DNA of 26,835 bases from an uncultured euryarchaeote (GCA_937132175.1 CAKZNU010000046.1:1-26835), one strand, 5' to 3'. Positions 14,539-23,685 are shown, numbered from the stretch's first letter. Made by a program: numbers and translations. Notes: generated by a model from the sequence alone, not told the origin.

Positions 14539-14991
14539 CTACGAGAAGCTGCCTTCAAAACCACAGGCCTCCGCAGCATCAGAAACAGCATCTATGGCTT
14601 CCTGGTAGATCTCCTCGTGAAAGCTTCTTGCACGGCTGTCGCCTGTCGGGATGTTGGTCATCCTGGAGTGTCCAGTAACCTTAACGCCATCGCTGGTAGG
14701 CTTATAACTTAAGTAAACTTCCCCTGTGTAATCAAAGCCATCTGTCTCAATAGTGCCTTGATCAACGCCCAGAGAGTAGGTATTTGAACCCTGATTGATC
14801 TGGCTAGGATGCTGTCCAGACCAAGAGCTAGGGCTGTCATCAGGGCTTTCCCAGACATCAAACCCGCACTCGTCTTCAAGAAAATCAACCATGCGTGCCT
14901 GCGCACCCGCAGCAACAAGGTCTGCCTCCTCCTCGCCAAGAGAATCCTCCAGACCATAGACATCGGCTACCTGACTTGTGTCATTAACCAT
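14539..14991 (-). CDS. Uncharacterised acidic protein, possible distant paralog
   Basis: The protein has 150 residues from ATG 14991, with a TATA box 25 bases upstream. The N-terminus is a helical region (EEEADLVAAGAQARMVDFLE), the middle a Ser/Gly/Asp-rich stretch, and the end has GEVYLSYKPTSDGVKVTGHS followed by a long helix (FHEEIYQEAIDAVSDAAEAC). The YLSY-x-x-x-DGVK strand pair followed by a helix resembles ELYVSYSMPEGVK in the gene at 12126, hence the possible relationship. No motif of a known family was recognised. There is no signal peptide. Confidence 0.65.
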   Translation of the reverse strand: MVNDTSQVADVYGLEDSLGEEEADLVAAGAQARMVDFLEDECGFDVWESPDDSPSSWSGQHPSQINQGSNTYSLGVDQGTIETDGFDYTGEVYLSYKPTSDGVKVTGHSRMTNIPTGDSRARSFHEEIYQEAIDAVSDAAEACGFEGSFS

Positions 14992-15011
14992 ATTAACTAC
15001 ATGATGTAAAC

Positions 15012-15018
15012 AAATAAA
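15012..15018 (-). promoter_or_regulatory. TATA box of the gene at 14539
   Basis: TTTATTT on the minus strand is centred 25 bases upstream of ATG 14991, fitting a leaderless start. Confidence 0.5.
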
Positions 15019-15039
15019 TTCGTGGTGTCTTGAAGAGAC

Positions 15040-18000
15040 CTATCTTACTCTAACCGTGCCCTCGCCCGGGCTCAAGGTTGCTCCGGAACGTATAACCGTG
15101 TCATCTCCTGATATATTGACGTCGCCCTCTACAGTCCCGGAGATGTTGACACGGCCGGAAGCCTGAATATCAGCTCTTTCGCCCTGAGAAACCAGACTGG
15201 AGAACGAACCTACACGCAGGGGAGCCGAAATACTGAGGCTTGAGCCAGTGACGTCATGACTGGTGCTGGAGATACACGTGTTAAAGACCGGTCCACGTGA
15301 GTCACAGATAGGGATTCCCGGATCGGACGGGGGCTCATCGCCGCCTCCGCCATCCTGAGACTTCTGGAAGGTCTGTAGCTCCGGATAGCCGTCCGTGGTA
15401 AACCAGACATCCTGGAAGTCCAGACCTGGCATGTTTGTTTCCGCAGAGGAGCCCTGCATCTCAGAGGTGGTGAGCGACTTCGTGGTCAAGGATCCATCCC
15501 CTCCTTTCCCTGATTGTTGGCCTGAAGCAACTTCATCCCAGTACGCGTCAGATCCGCTTTCAGCACCTCCTGCGACAGCTCCAACCGAAAATGCAGAGGA
15601 ATCCGCCGATACAGTCCCCGAAGAGTAAACGTTATTGATCGCTCCAAAACTGTTGCCGGCTATTCCTCCAACACTATCGGAACCAGAAACATTTCCTATA
15701 AAGTAGGATTTGTTTACAACGGCACTTGAGTCAACTCTTCCAACAAGCCCTCCAACTGATGTATCAGGACTACTTACTTCTGCAGAGCTGTAGCTCAGCT
15801 TTACTTCCCCCCTGTTTGCCCGCCCTGCTATAGCCCCTACGTTATTTCTGAACCCGACAATCTTTCCTCCCACGAAAGATTTTTTTATTTTCCCTCTGAT
15901 GAATCCTGCTATTCCCCCTACCTGCAGATCTCCGATTATATCGGCTCTCTCCAGCCTAACGCTTGAAACATTCCCGCTCATATGACCAAACAGGCCAACA
16001 TTTTTTCGGTTAGCTCTCTCGATGAAGAGATCACTGATTTCTCGATCCCTGCCGGACAGAGATCCGTTGAAGCGGTTACTAAAGCCAGATCCTACAGGAT
16101 CAAAACCGTTACCGCCGTTCCACTCTGTCGTGGCAGAACAGTCCACGTCTACGGCAAGTTCGTAGTACGCATCCTTGTCGTTTTTGACCGCCTGCAGATC
16201 CCTGCATGTATAGATCTGGTAGGGATCATCCTGGGTGCCTGATCCCGACTTCTGCCAGGAAAGTTTTGGATGGGCATAGGTCGTTTGCCATGTTTCCGAA
16301 AAGTCTAAGTCCATGTTTGTCTGTGCGGAGCTTCCCTGTATGTTCGAAGGTGAAAGCTCTGTCGCGGTGGATCCCGAACCGTCTTTCTGATCAATTCCTG
16401 TGTTTACTCCCGCCGTGTCCGAATTCCAGTATGCCTCCGAAATAAAACCACTCTTGACGTTACCTGCTATCGCCCCCAGTCTCCCTCTTCCTGATCCATC
16501 ATCTACGATAGTTGCTGTAGAGTAGACATCTGAAACCTCGCCGTCGTTCCTGCCGACGATACCTCCTGCCTTGTCACCAGCTACGACCGCACCTGCAGAG
16601 AAACTCTCATTTATATTTCCGATATTCTTTCCCACCAAGCTCGCAACCGGACCGTCTCCTGTGACGTATGCATCTGAGAAGGATTCCGAGACATTTCCAA
16701 TCAGTAGACCAACTAATCCGCCTATGTTGTTGGTGTTACTGTCTATCCTCCCTGTGTAGGTTGATTGCTTTACCTCTCCTCTCATAACTCCGACAAGACC
16801 TCCTGTATACAGACCTCCCGTAATATTTCCATTTACAATCGTCAAGTTACTGACTTCAACACTCTCGGTAGTAGTGCCAAAGAGTCCGTTTCGAGTCTCG
16901 GATGGTCTTTCTATGTAAATATTCTTAATGGAATTGCTCTTGCCGTCGAAAGAACCAGAAAACTTGCTTGTAGAACTTGTACCTACCGGCTTGAAACCTT
17001 TACCGCCATTTAATTCAGTTGTTTTGCTGCAGTCTATGTCCGAGACCAGTTCATAGCTTGCGGTCAGGTCCTGGTTCATATCCTGAAGCTGTTGACAAGT
17101 AGCAATTTCGTAGGGATCTTCAGGGGTTCCGGAGCCGCCTTCGAACCTTACGATGCCCTGGGCCTTGATCTGGCGGGAACGGTTCAGATCCCTCAGAATC
17201 GGGTACCCAGGACTTGATAGACTTCCGGAACCTGTTACCGTCTCCCAGGTACTCTGGAAGTCCAGGTTCATATTGGTTTCAGCGGAGGAACCCTGCGTCT
17301 CGGAGGTCGTCAGTGGTGAGCCTCCGTCGCTGCTGGACTGTCCTGTGGAGACGGTATCCCAGTATGTTTCGGTAACGGTGCCACCTGAATCGGTTCCGAC
17401 AGCTCCACCGACATTGGTGGTGCCGGAGACCTTACCTGCTCCGAAGCTGGTCAGAAGGTCTACAGCATTGTAGCCAGCGATAGCCCCTACATCCTCATTT
17501 CCTGTTACATCGGCTAAGCTGTAGCTGTCTGAGACCGTGGAACCGGAACCCGATATGACGCCTGAGACACCACCAACAAACCTCGAGCCGGACACGGTAC
17601 CGGATGCAAAGCTCTCTGAGACAGTTCCCCCGATTCTGATATTACCTGTAATACCGCCCACCCGGTTGTTGCCAGAGATATCAGCAGAGGACAGACTTGA
17701 GGTTACAGATGCTCCATTGTTCTCGCCTGCTATGCCTCCAATTCGGTTTCCGGATCCTGAGACTTCGCCACCGGTAGAGACAAAGGCTATATCGCCCTCG
17801 TTAAAGGCTACGGCACCTGAGACGTATCTATTGCCGGTGACGTTTAATTTTTCGAATTCGACCTCACGCACTTCGCCAGCAGAACCCAGAAACCCAAAAG
17901 GAGCGATGTAATCTGACCCACCACGACTTATCGTTAGCTGGTATACGCTCTGGTTATTTCCACTGAAGCTACCGGTGAACGTATCAGTAGAATCACCTAT

Positions 18001-19476
18001 AGGGTTGAAACCTTTGCCGTTGTTCCAGTTCTGTGTTCCTCTGCACTCGATGTCGGATACAAGCTCGTAGTAGGCATCCAGATCCTGGTTCATGTCCTGA
18101 AGCTGTTCACAGGTCTCGATCCGGTACGGATCTGTCTGTGTTCCTGAGCCCCCGGAGAAACCGTTGATCTGGACCGGAACCGGGTAGTCGTTCTCTTGGA
18201 TTCGCCAGTCATTAGCCCAGTTAAAATCCATGTTTTCGGAAGCACTCAATCCCTGCATCTCAGAAGTTGTCAGCGGTGTAACCGTCTGTCCGTTGTCATC
18301 CGATCCTATACCTGCAGATGCTGTTGATGATTCCGTGTCCCAATATATATCTGTAGCTGTGCCTCCTTCATTCCTGCCAATGACAGCAGCCACATCAGTA
18401 GATCCTGTGACAGCTGGTACAGTATATGCTGATGTTACCGAGGATTGCTTGTTACGTCCGACTAGTCCTCCAACAAAGTCACGTCCGGATACAGATGCTC
18501 TTGCATAGCTGTTAGAAATCGGGCCTTTATTATCCCCTACTAGTCCTCCTGTATAGTCATTGGCAGATACAGATCCTTTCGAATAAGACAGATCTATAGT
18601 ACCACCTGAGTTTTCACCAACTAGGACTCCTGCACGGCCACTATCCGCAGACACTTCAGATTCTGTATGACTCCTGTAGACTGTGCCGCCGTCAAGCTTT
18701 CCGACCAGACCCCCAACTCTTCTAGTCGCTGAAACCGTCGCTTTTGAGGTGCTATTTCGTATCTCTCCCAGACTGTATCCGGTCAATCCTCCTACCTTAT
18801 CATCTACACCGTTTATTGATCCTGTAGCCTTGCTGCTGATAATGTTAGCTATATTCCTGCCTACGAGACCTCCAACAAAGCTGTCTCCGGACACGTTTAC
18901 AGAGGCTTTGCTATCTGTTATGTTGCCTCCAAAGTTAGAACCTACCACTCCACCAACTTGGTTAGAACCGGTCACGTTGCCCTTAAATATTAAGTTCGAT
19001 GCTTTTCCACTGGATTTATAACCAATTACCCCACCAGCAACTCTGTTTCCTGTAACATCGGACTTTAGGACTGTAAAGTTTTTCAGGCCTGTTGCCGAAT
19101 CTAAAAAACCGAATAATCCAACATAATCCAGATTCTGTCTGTTGATATAGAAATTTTGGATGCGATTGCCCTTACCATCTACCGATCCCGTGAATGGAGT
19201 GCTGTCGGTGCCTATCGGCTTAAAGCCGTTGCCGTTGTTCCAGTTCTCCGTTGCCGAACAGTCTATGTCGGAGACAAGTTTGTAGTGGTCGCTCAGGCTT
19301 CCTGTGGTACCGTTTTGGATCTCCTGAAGCTGTACGCAGTTAGCTATTTCGTAGGGATCTGCCTGTGTTCCTGAGCCCCCGGCGAATGCGGAGGCATACC
19401 CTGTGAATACTGTGAGTACTGCTGCCGTCAGAAGAATCTTTTCCACAGATTTCGCCCCTAGCCTCTCGCAAACCAT
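15040..19476 (-). CDS. Giant secreted surface protein with four GLUG-repeat modules
   Basis: The protein has 1478 residues. The first 30 form a Sec signal peptide: basic start, hydrophobic ILLTAAVLTVFTGYASAFA, likely cut after AFA. Four modules follow, each opening with GSGT-x-x-DPY-x-I and C-x-x-LQ, then a VSDI-(D/E)-C strand, G-x-G-F-x-P(I/V)G, GLFGFL-like strands and a run of GLUG repeats (GGLVG-x-N-type, roughly every 20-25 residues), ending in W-x-x-x-x-x-YP. Each opening has two Cys, probably a disulfide. A GGGGDEPPSDPG linker leads to a C-terminal beta-rich tail with INISG-like hexapeptide repeats. No C-terminal membrane anchor or PGF-CTERM-like signal is visible. It should be extracellular; adhesion or host contact is a guess based on repeat architecture. 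Confidence 0.88.
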   Translation of the reverse strand: MVCERLGAKSVEKILLTAAVLTVFTGYASAFAGGSGTQADPYEIANCVQLQEIQNGTTGSLSDHYKLVSDIDCSATENWNNGNGFKPIGTDSTPFTGSVDGKGNRIQNFYINRQNLDYVGLFGFLDSATGLKNFTVLKSDVTGNRVAGGVIGYKSSGKASNLIFKGNVTGSNQVGGVVGSNFGGNITDSKASVNVSGDSFVGGLVGRNIANIISSKATGSINGVDDKVGGLTGYSLGEIRNSTSKATVSATRRVGGLVGKLDGGTVYRSHTESEVSADSGRAGVLVGENSGGTIDLSYSKGSVSANDYTGGLVGDNKGPISNSYARASVSGRDFVGGLVGRNKQSSVTSAYTVPAVTGSTDVAAVIGRNEGGTATDIYWDTESSTASAGIGSDDNGQTVTPLTTSEMQGLSASENMDFNWANDWRIQENDYPVPVQINGFSGGSGTQTDPYRIETCEQLQDMNQDLDAYYELVSDIECRGTQNWNNGKGFNPIGDSTDTFTGSFSGNNQSVYQLTISRGGSDYIAPFGFLGSAGEVREVEFEKLNVTGNRYVSGAVAFNEGDIAFVSTGGEVSGSGNRIGGIAGENNGASVTSSLSSADISGNNRVGGITGNIRIGGTVSESFASGTVSGSRFVGGVSGVISGSGSTVSDSYSLADVTGNEDVGAIAGYNAVDLLTSFGAGKVSGTTNVGGAVGTDSGGTVTETYWDTVSTGQSSSDGGSPLTTSETQGSSAETNMNLDFQSTWETVTGSGSLSSPGYPILRDLNRSRQIKAQGIVRFEGGSGTPEDPYEIATCQQLQDMNQDLTASYELVSDIDCSKTTELNGGKGFKPVGTSSTSKFSGSFDGKSNSIKNIYIERPSETRNGLFGTTTESVEVSNLTIVNGNITGGLYTGGLVGVMRGEVKQSTYTGRIDSNTNNIGGLVGLLIGNVSESFSDAYVTGDGPVASLVGKNIGNINESFSAGAVVAGDKAGGIVGRNDGEVSDVYSTATIVDDGSGRGRLGAIAGNVKSGFISEAYWNSDTAGVNTGIDQKDGSGSTATELSPSNIQGSSAQTNMDLDFSETWQTTYAHPKLSWQKSGSGTQDDPYQIYTCRDLQAVKNDKDAYYELAVDVDCSATTEWNGGNGFDPVGSGFSNRFNGSLSGRDREISDLFIERANRKNVGLFGHMSGNVSSVRLERADIIGDLQVGGIAGFIRGKIKKSFVGGKIVGFRNNVGAIAGRANRGEVKLSYSSAEVSSPDTSVGGLVGRVDSSAVVNKSYFIGNVSGSDSVGGIAGNSFGAINNVYSSGTVSADSSAFSVGAVAGGAESGSDAYWDEVASGQQSGKGGDGSLTTKSLTTSEMQGSSAETNMPGLDFQDVWFTTDGYPELQTFQKSQDGGGGDEPPSDPGIPICDSRGPVFNTCISSTSHDVTGSSLSISAPLRVGSFSSLVSQGERADIQASGRVNISGTVEGDVNISGDDTVIRSGATLSPGEGTVRVR
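16204..19383 (-). repeat. Four tandem large modules within the GLUG protein
   Basis: The module openings, coding for GSGT-x-x-DPY-x-I, lie near 19345-19383, 18112-18165, 17094-17146 and 16204-16255. Lengths fall from about 406 residues for the first to roughly 340, 297 and 295 for the others. The openings remain recognisable at DNA level (first and second share TGTGTTCCTGAGCCCCCGG on the plus strand), indicating recent duplication or recombination between modules 1 and 2. Confidence 0.75.
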
Positions 19477-19502
19477 TACAACTTGAACTGAATAGCCTTG
19501 AA

Positions 19503-19509
19503 TATAAAT
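19503..19509 (-). promoter_or_regulatory. TATA box of the giant GLUG gene
   Basis: ATTTATA on the minus strand is centred about 30 bases upstream of ATG 19476. It lies within the 40-base gap after the DP2 stop, so the surface gene is not simply the tail of the polymerase operon. Confidence 0.55.
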
Positions 19510-19516
19510 CTAGCGT

Positions 19517-22500
19517 TTATGTAAACTGTTTCAGGCCTGACTGACGGTTAGACTTACCAAAAAGTGACTGTATCGTCTTGTTCAGGATCATAATCTCCTG
19601 GCGTTTGTAAGGCGAGATTTCGTAGCTGTCTATGATGTCTTTTGACGGCTGCATATACTTCTTGATGGTGCCTTCGGATATGGTCAGGAGTACCTTGCCT
19701 CCGCATTCCGGGCACTGTGCGGTTTCTTTGCCGGAGGCAGCTATAGTCTGGTTTGTCATCGGTACGCGGCGGAACTTCTCGTTGCAGTCTACACATCTCA
19801 TCTTCTGTGAGGAGAAGCTTCTCAGGTTTCCCTTGATATCGGGTATGAAGTGTTTGTCCAGAAGTAACTCTGCGACCGCATCCTCGTTTACAGCCTTGGT
19901 TTTTTCTCCCAGTCCGAGCTGTGCGGACGTCTTCTCACTCATCTCATCCAGGGTGACGTACTCCGACTGGTTTGGCGCATTCTCTATATCCGTGGTCTCA
20001 TGCGTGTAGCCGTGTCGGAAAGGCTCCTCGGAGTGTACGATGTCTTCTCCGATCTCCACCTCTGCCTCCAGGTTCCAGGGCTCTTTGTACTCCTGTGTCT
20101 CCCTGTAGAACTCCAGAGGGTACTCATCTACCGTCTCCATCGCCCATGCCTCATCGTCTACCTCGTCGGCGTTTAGCTTCGTCGACAGGATGAGCGGGGC
20201 GTCCATGGTACGGGCTCCGACCATGTCAGGCAGGAACTGGCGTGAAAAGTTAAGCAGACCGTCCATCATAAGCATTATGGCGTCCTCGTCGCCGTCACAG
20301 TTCCTTCTTTTCGCTGCATGCCAGTAAGGGTGCGCATAGATGCCTTTGGCGTCTGTAAAGCCTATTATGCGTCCGACTGTTCCACCGGAGGTATGTGGTG
20401 CAAGCCCCACTACAAGCTCTCCGACAAGGTCCTGTTTTTCCTCGACGTCGTAGAAGCTTTCGAGGCCGTAGAGATCCTCGAGGAGGTTATCCACGTAGTT
20501 CGCTACCCGCATCATGTAGTCCGCTGCGGAGAGAGTGTTATCCGAGTCCGGTATGACGATGTCTTGGGGCTTTAAGTCTATTATCTGGTCGTCGCTTTCG
20601 AGCTCTCTGCCGTCTACGTCGTGTGTGTAGCCGATCTCCTTAAGCTTCTCGACTGAGACGTCTATCTCACGTGGCTTGAAATGTGTCATCGGGATGTCCG
20701 TGGCGTCGTACCGTACCGTTGCGTCCTTGTTGACGTAGAGGTCGTACTTCTGCCTCAGGAGTCCTTTCTCTATAGGCTCGACGTGTTTGTGCTCTGAGGT
20801 CATGCCACGGAAGGACTTGAGAAGCTCCGGGGGCTCCTCCATGCCAACGTTTTCCATCGCGGCATCCATCATCTCCTTGACGTCTATGTCCGTATTTCTG
20901 AACCTCTGAATTCTTTCGTTGCCACATTTCTCGCATTTTTCCACCTCTTCTGTGTGGCGTCGGCCGCAGTCACTGCAGAACCATGCCGGCTCTGCCGGAA
21001 CCCCACAGTCACGGCAGAATGCGTAATGAGTGACTTCGCCACAGTCAGGACACAGGTTATGTATTATCTGTTCGTCGACTATGCCTTCCTCGCCGTGCAT
21101 CGTGTTTGTGTAAGAAGCGGAGAGGTTTCTCATCCTGCCGCCTTCCTCCTTTCCACACGGAAAGAGAAGCTGTGGGTCACCGTTCAGTGTACGTTTCTGA
21201 GCCTTCTCCGGCCGGCCCATCCTTGCACCGACATAATGCGGTGCCTGCTCCCGGAGCTCTATGCCGGAAACCCTCCGTATAAAACCAGGTATATCACCTG
21301 AATCCTCGACGTACTCCAGCTTATCGGAGTTGTCCTCCTCCGGCTTCAGTAACTTTTCCAGAACCTTTCTTTCGTCTTCCTGCACCAGGGCTTCTCCGGC
21401 AGAGACCTGAAAGGCTGCAAGTACGTCTTCAAGGGCTTCCTTTGCCTCCGAATCCTCTATCTCGCCGGTCCGGATCTCCCTGTAGAGAGCCTTGAATCTT
21501 TCCGGCGTGGTCTCACTCCAGTGGTGTGTCCAGCGTGGATGAAGAGGTACGTCCAGACGCCTTGAGATCTTGAAAGCCTCCTCAGGTCTCGGAACGGTCT
21601 CTGAGAAGTCTTTGCCCAGCCTGATCTCTTTCTCGTTCATAGCCTCCTCTACCTCCTTCCACCACCACTCATGTACGTACGGGGATGGAAGCAGCTTCTT
21701 GCCGTTTTCCACGAACTCTCCGTACGGCACCAGCATGTCCCCCAGGAAAAGTATCTCGTCTATTTTGTCCTCGAGGTTTCTGGCCTCCTGCCGTGTCTCG
21801 ACCCGTTTGACGGTGTCGTCCTCGAGACGGACTACCGGCGGATGGATACTGTCACATGGCGTACCTACGGTTCCCTTCATCGGGTACTCGGTCTTGAGCT
21901 GTGTGCCGGTCGCGATAAACCTCTCCGTAATCTCCATCGTCGCCGGATGGAATGATACCGCTGCGAGCCCGTTTGTACGTGAGGAGCCGTACCGCAGCCT
22001 GAGACCTCCTTTTCTGCCGGGATGTCCGAAGATCGGCCGCCCGGCGGTAAGTGAGCCAAGGTACTTATCGCTCGGGGTGTACTGGGACGAGCCTTCGTCT
22101 TCCTCGGAGTCTTCGTTCCCGTCGGAGTGGATCTCTTTCTGTAGCTCCAGGAACTCCTCGACCCATTCCCAGTGTTCCAGGCCGAACTCCTTGCCCCAGG
22201 ACTTGATGCGTTTCTTGATCTTCGGAGCCTTCAGAGGCAGACCGTCCAGGTAGACAAGACACATACCTCCCCGTATCCTATTGGTATCAACCCTGTCAAG
22301 ATCCTTGTAATTCGATACCTCGAGAGACTCCGTCGGGGAGCCTGTAACCTCTACGGGAACGTTTTTCGCGATGAGCTCGGTTTCCTCACGTTCCGGGTAG
22401 TACTGTTTTGCGGTGACCCTATTGTAGTAGTCATCTACCTCGGCTGCGTACCTCTTTACAACGGTGTCAGAGGGCTTGAACCTGTCGAGGTCGACCCCGA

Positions 22501-23011
22501 TCCTGACGTAGTCCGCCAGAAGTGTAGACATCGCTGATGCCGTACCTCCGGCTGACCGTATCGGACCTGAGTAATAGACTGCGATGTACTCCGAGCCGTC
22601 GTCGTTTTCCCTGATCTTTACGTCACGTATACCTTCCAGAGGAGCGGTTGTGATACCTCCTGTCATGTACGATACGCCGACACGTATCCCGGCCTCACAC
22701 GCCCTCTCTAGGTCTTCGAACTCGTGGAACTTTCCCTGTGCAATCTCTCTGGCGATTGAGAAAGAGACTCTCTCATCGTTTTTCCCGTACTCTTTCTCAA
22801 GTTCACGTATACGTTCCGGAACGCCTTGATCCTCAAGGTTCGGGAACTTAGCCGCTATAACCAGGGAGGAGGCCTTCTCGGGCAGGTCTCTTGCAACCGG
22901 AATGTCTACCCTCTGTTCCGGATCCTTTGACTGGTCACGTGCCTCTTCGGCGACCTCGTATGCTTTATCAGTTTTCTCCTCAAGTATCTCGAAGTATTCC
23001 TCTGTCTTCAT
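19517..23011 (-). CDS. polC: DNA polymerase D large (catalytic) subunit DP2
   Basis: The protein has 1164 residues, normal for an intein-free DP2. The N-terminal third has YYSGPIRSAGGTASAMSTLL, a DP2 hallmark. The catalytic two-barrel core includes NCDGDEDAIMLMMDGLLNF near residues 902-920, which holds the two catalytic aspartates, and GARTMDAPLIL after it. Zinc-binding Cys clusters are at CPDCGEV, FCRDCG, WFCSDCGRRH and CEKCG, and again near the C-terminus at RCVDCNEKF and CPECGG. The region around residues 290-310 is an acidic low-complexity insert (NEDSEEDEG). It is the main replicative polymerase subunit with DP1. Its ATG overlaps the stop of the preceding HAD gene (ATGA). The site where other archaea carry a DP2 intein is uninterrupted. 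Confidence 0.97.
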   Translation of the reverse strand: MKTEEYFEILEEKTDKAYEVAEEARDQSKDPEQRVDIPVARDLPEKASSLVIAAKFPNLEDQGVPERIRELEKEYGKNDERVSFSIAREIAQGKFHEFEDLERACEAGIRVGVSYMTGGITTAPLEGIRDVKIRENDDGSEYIAVYYSGPIRSAGGTASAMSTLLADYVRIGVDLDRFKPSDTVVKRYAAEVDDYYNRVTAKQYYPEREETELIAKNVPVEVTGSPTESLEVSNYKDLDRVDTNRIRGGMCLVYLDGLPLKAPKIKKRIKSWGKEFGLEHWEWVEEFLELQKEIHSDGNEDSEEDEGSSQYTPSDKYLGSLTAGRPIFGHPGRKGGLRLRYGSSRTNGLAAVSFHPATMEITERFIATGTQLKTEYPMKGTVGTPCDSIHPPVVRLEDDTVKRVETRQEARNLEDKIDEILFLGDMLVPYGEFVENGKKLLPSPYVHEWWWKEVEEAMNEKEIRLGKDFSETVPRPEEAFKISRRLDVPLHPRWTHHWSETTPERFKALYREIRTGEIEDSEAKEALEDVLAAFQVSAGEALVQEDERKVLEKLLKPEEDNSDKLEYVEDSGDIPGFIRRVSGIELREQAPHYVGARMGRPEKAQKRTLNGDPQLLFPCGKEEGGRMRNLSASYTNTMHGEEGIVDEQIIHNLCPDCGEVTHYAFCRDCGVPAEPAWFCSDCGRRHTEEVEKCEKCGNERIQRFRNTDIDVKEMMDAAMENVGMEEPPELLKSFRGMTSEHKHVEPIEKGLLRQKYDLYVNKDATVRYDATDIPMTHFKPREIDVSVEKLKEIGYTHDVDGRELESDDQIIDLKPQDIVIPDSDNTLSAADYMMRVANYVDNLLEDLYGLESFYDVEEKQDLVGELVVGLAPHTSGGTVGRIIGFTDAKGIYAHPYWHAAKRRNCDGDEDAIMLMMDGLLNFSRQFLPDMVGARTMDAPLILSTKLNADEVDDEAWAMETVDEYPLEFYRETQEYKEPWNLEAEVEIGEDIVHSEEPFRHGYTHETTDIENAPNQSEYVTLDEMSEKTSAQLGLGEKTKAVNEDAVAELLLDKHFIPDIKGNLRSFSSQKMRCVDCNEKFRRVPMTNQTIAASGKETAQCPECGGKVLLTISEGTIKKYMQPSKDIIDSYEISPYKRQEIMILNKTIQSLFGKSNRQSGLKQFT

Positions 23012-23685
23012 CTCTTTACCCTCTCAAAGCTCTTTCCTGCCTTTTTCACTACCTCTTCTATGTCGCCGGTGAATACGTGACACCCAAGCTTGGTGTAGTC
23101 CAGGTCCTCGACGTTTTCCACCATGAAAGACCTGTCCGCGGACTCGGCTGCCTCGACGTCGTTTCTGCCGTTTCCAAGAAACCATACCTCGTATCCGTCT
23201 TCCTGAAGGCTACGGACAAAATCCGCCTTGCAATGACTTTCCTTTCTGTTGATGCCGTCTACCTTTTTGCCCTCTCCTGTAAAGCTGATCTCTACCGTAT
23301 CCACATGGTTCTGAACACCTGTCTTCTCGAGAGCCCTGCGGGAGTATCTGTCAGGTGCATGTGAGGCCAGAAAGGTCTCGAAACCCTGGCTGTGAAACTC
23401 CCGGACAAGATCCCTGGCCTGTGGCCGAATACCGTGTTCCTGGAGGTGTCTCTCTATGGCTTCCATGTATACATCCCGGGCGCTCCTGTCCTGTGTGTTC
23501 CTGTTCCAGTCTCTTATCCTCTTGTGGTTGAACTCTTGCCAGCCCCGGTCTCCTCTCTGGTAGTTTCGAAATCTTTCCCTTGCTCTTTCCCTGTCAACGC
23601 CGAAGGCTTCCTCGATCTCCCTCCATACGTGTGTATGCTCTCCCAAAGTGCCTTCCAGGTCAAGCACTGTTGCTTTCTGGCTCAG
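23008..23685 (-). CDS. HAD-superfamily phosphatase inside the polymerase D operon
   Basis: The proposed start is CTG 23683-23685, which overlaps the DP1 stop as CTGA and sits 8 bases after GGAGGTG; it gives 225 residues starting SQKATVLDLEGTLG after the initiator. The next in-frame GTG (23665-23667) would delete most of the first beta strand before the catalytic Asp. HAD motifs: motif I LDLEGTL with Asp9 and Glu11 (Glu in place of the usual second Asp), motif II FLASHAPD, motif III Lys in CKADFVRSL, and motif IV FLGNGRNDVEAAESAD, where the first Asp of GDG-x-ND is Asn. A helical cap lies between motifs I and II. The substrate is unknown. Its place between DP1 and DP2, with overlaps at both ends, implies co-production with the polymerase. 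Confidence 0.85.
   Translation of the reverse strand: MSQKATVLDLEGTLGEHTHVWREIEEAFGVDRERARERFRNYQRGDRGWQEFNHKRIRDWNRNTQDRSARDVYMEAIERHLQEHGIRPQARDLVREFHSQGFETFLASHAPDRYSRRALEKTGVQNHVDTVEISFTGEGKKVDGINRKESHCKADFVRSLQEDGYEVWFLGNGRNDVEAAESADRSFMVENVEDLDYTKLGCHVFTGDIEEVVKKAGKSFERVKR

Noticed and set aside
15395..19374. Several plus-strand open frames across the giant surface gene
   Set aside because: They are rich in Pro/Ser/Thr runs produced by the antisense of repeated Gly/Ser/Thr/Val codons and match no known protein.
15040..19476. Repeat structure as a possible CRISPR array or satellite
   Set aside because: The repeats are imperfect, of varying spacing and keep one open frame on the minus strand; they are protein GLUG repeats.
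20273..20309. An intein in DP2 at the catalytic NCDGDED site
   Set aside because: The catalytic block reads through without interruption, and no splicing motifs are visible; the protein length is normal for intein-free DP2.
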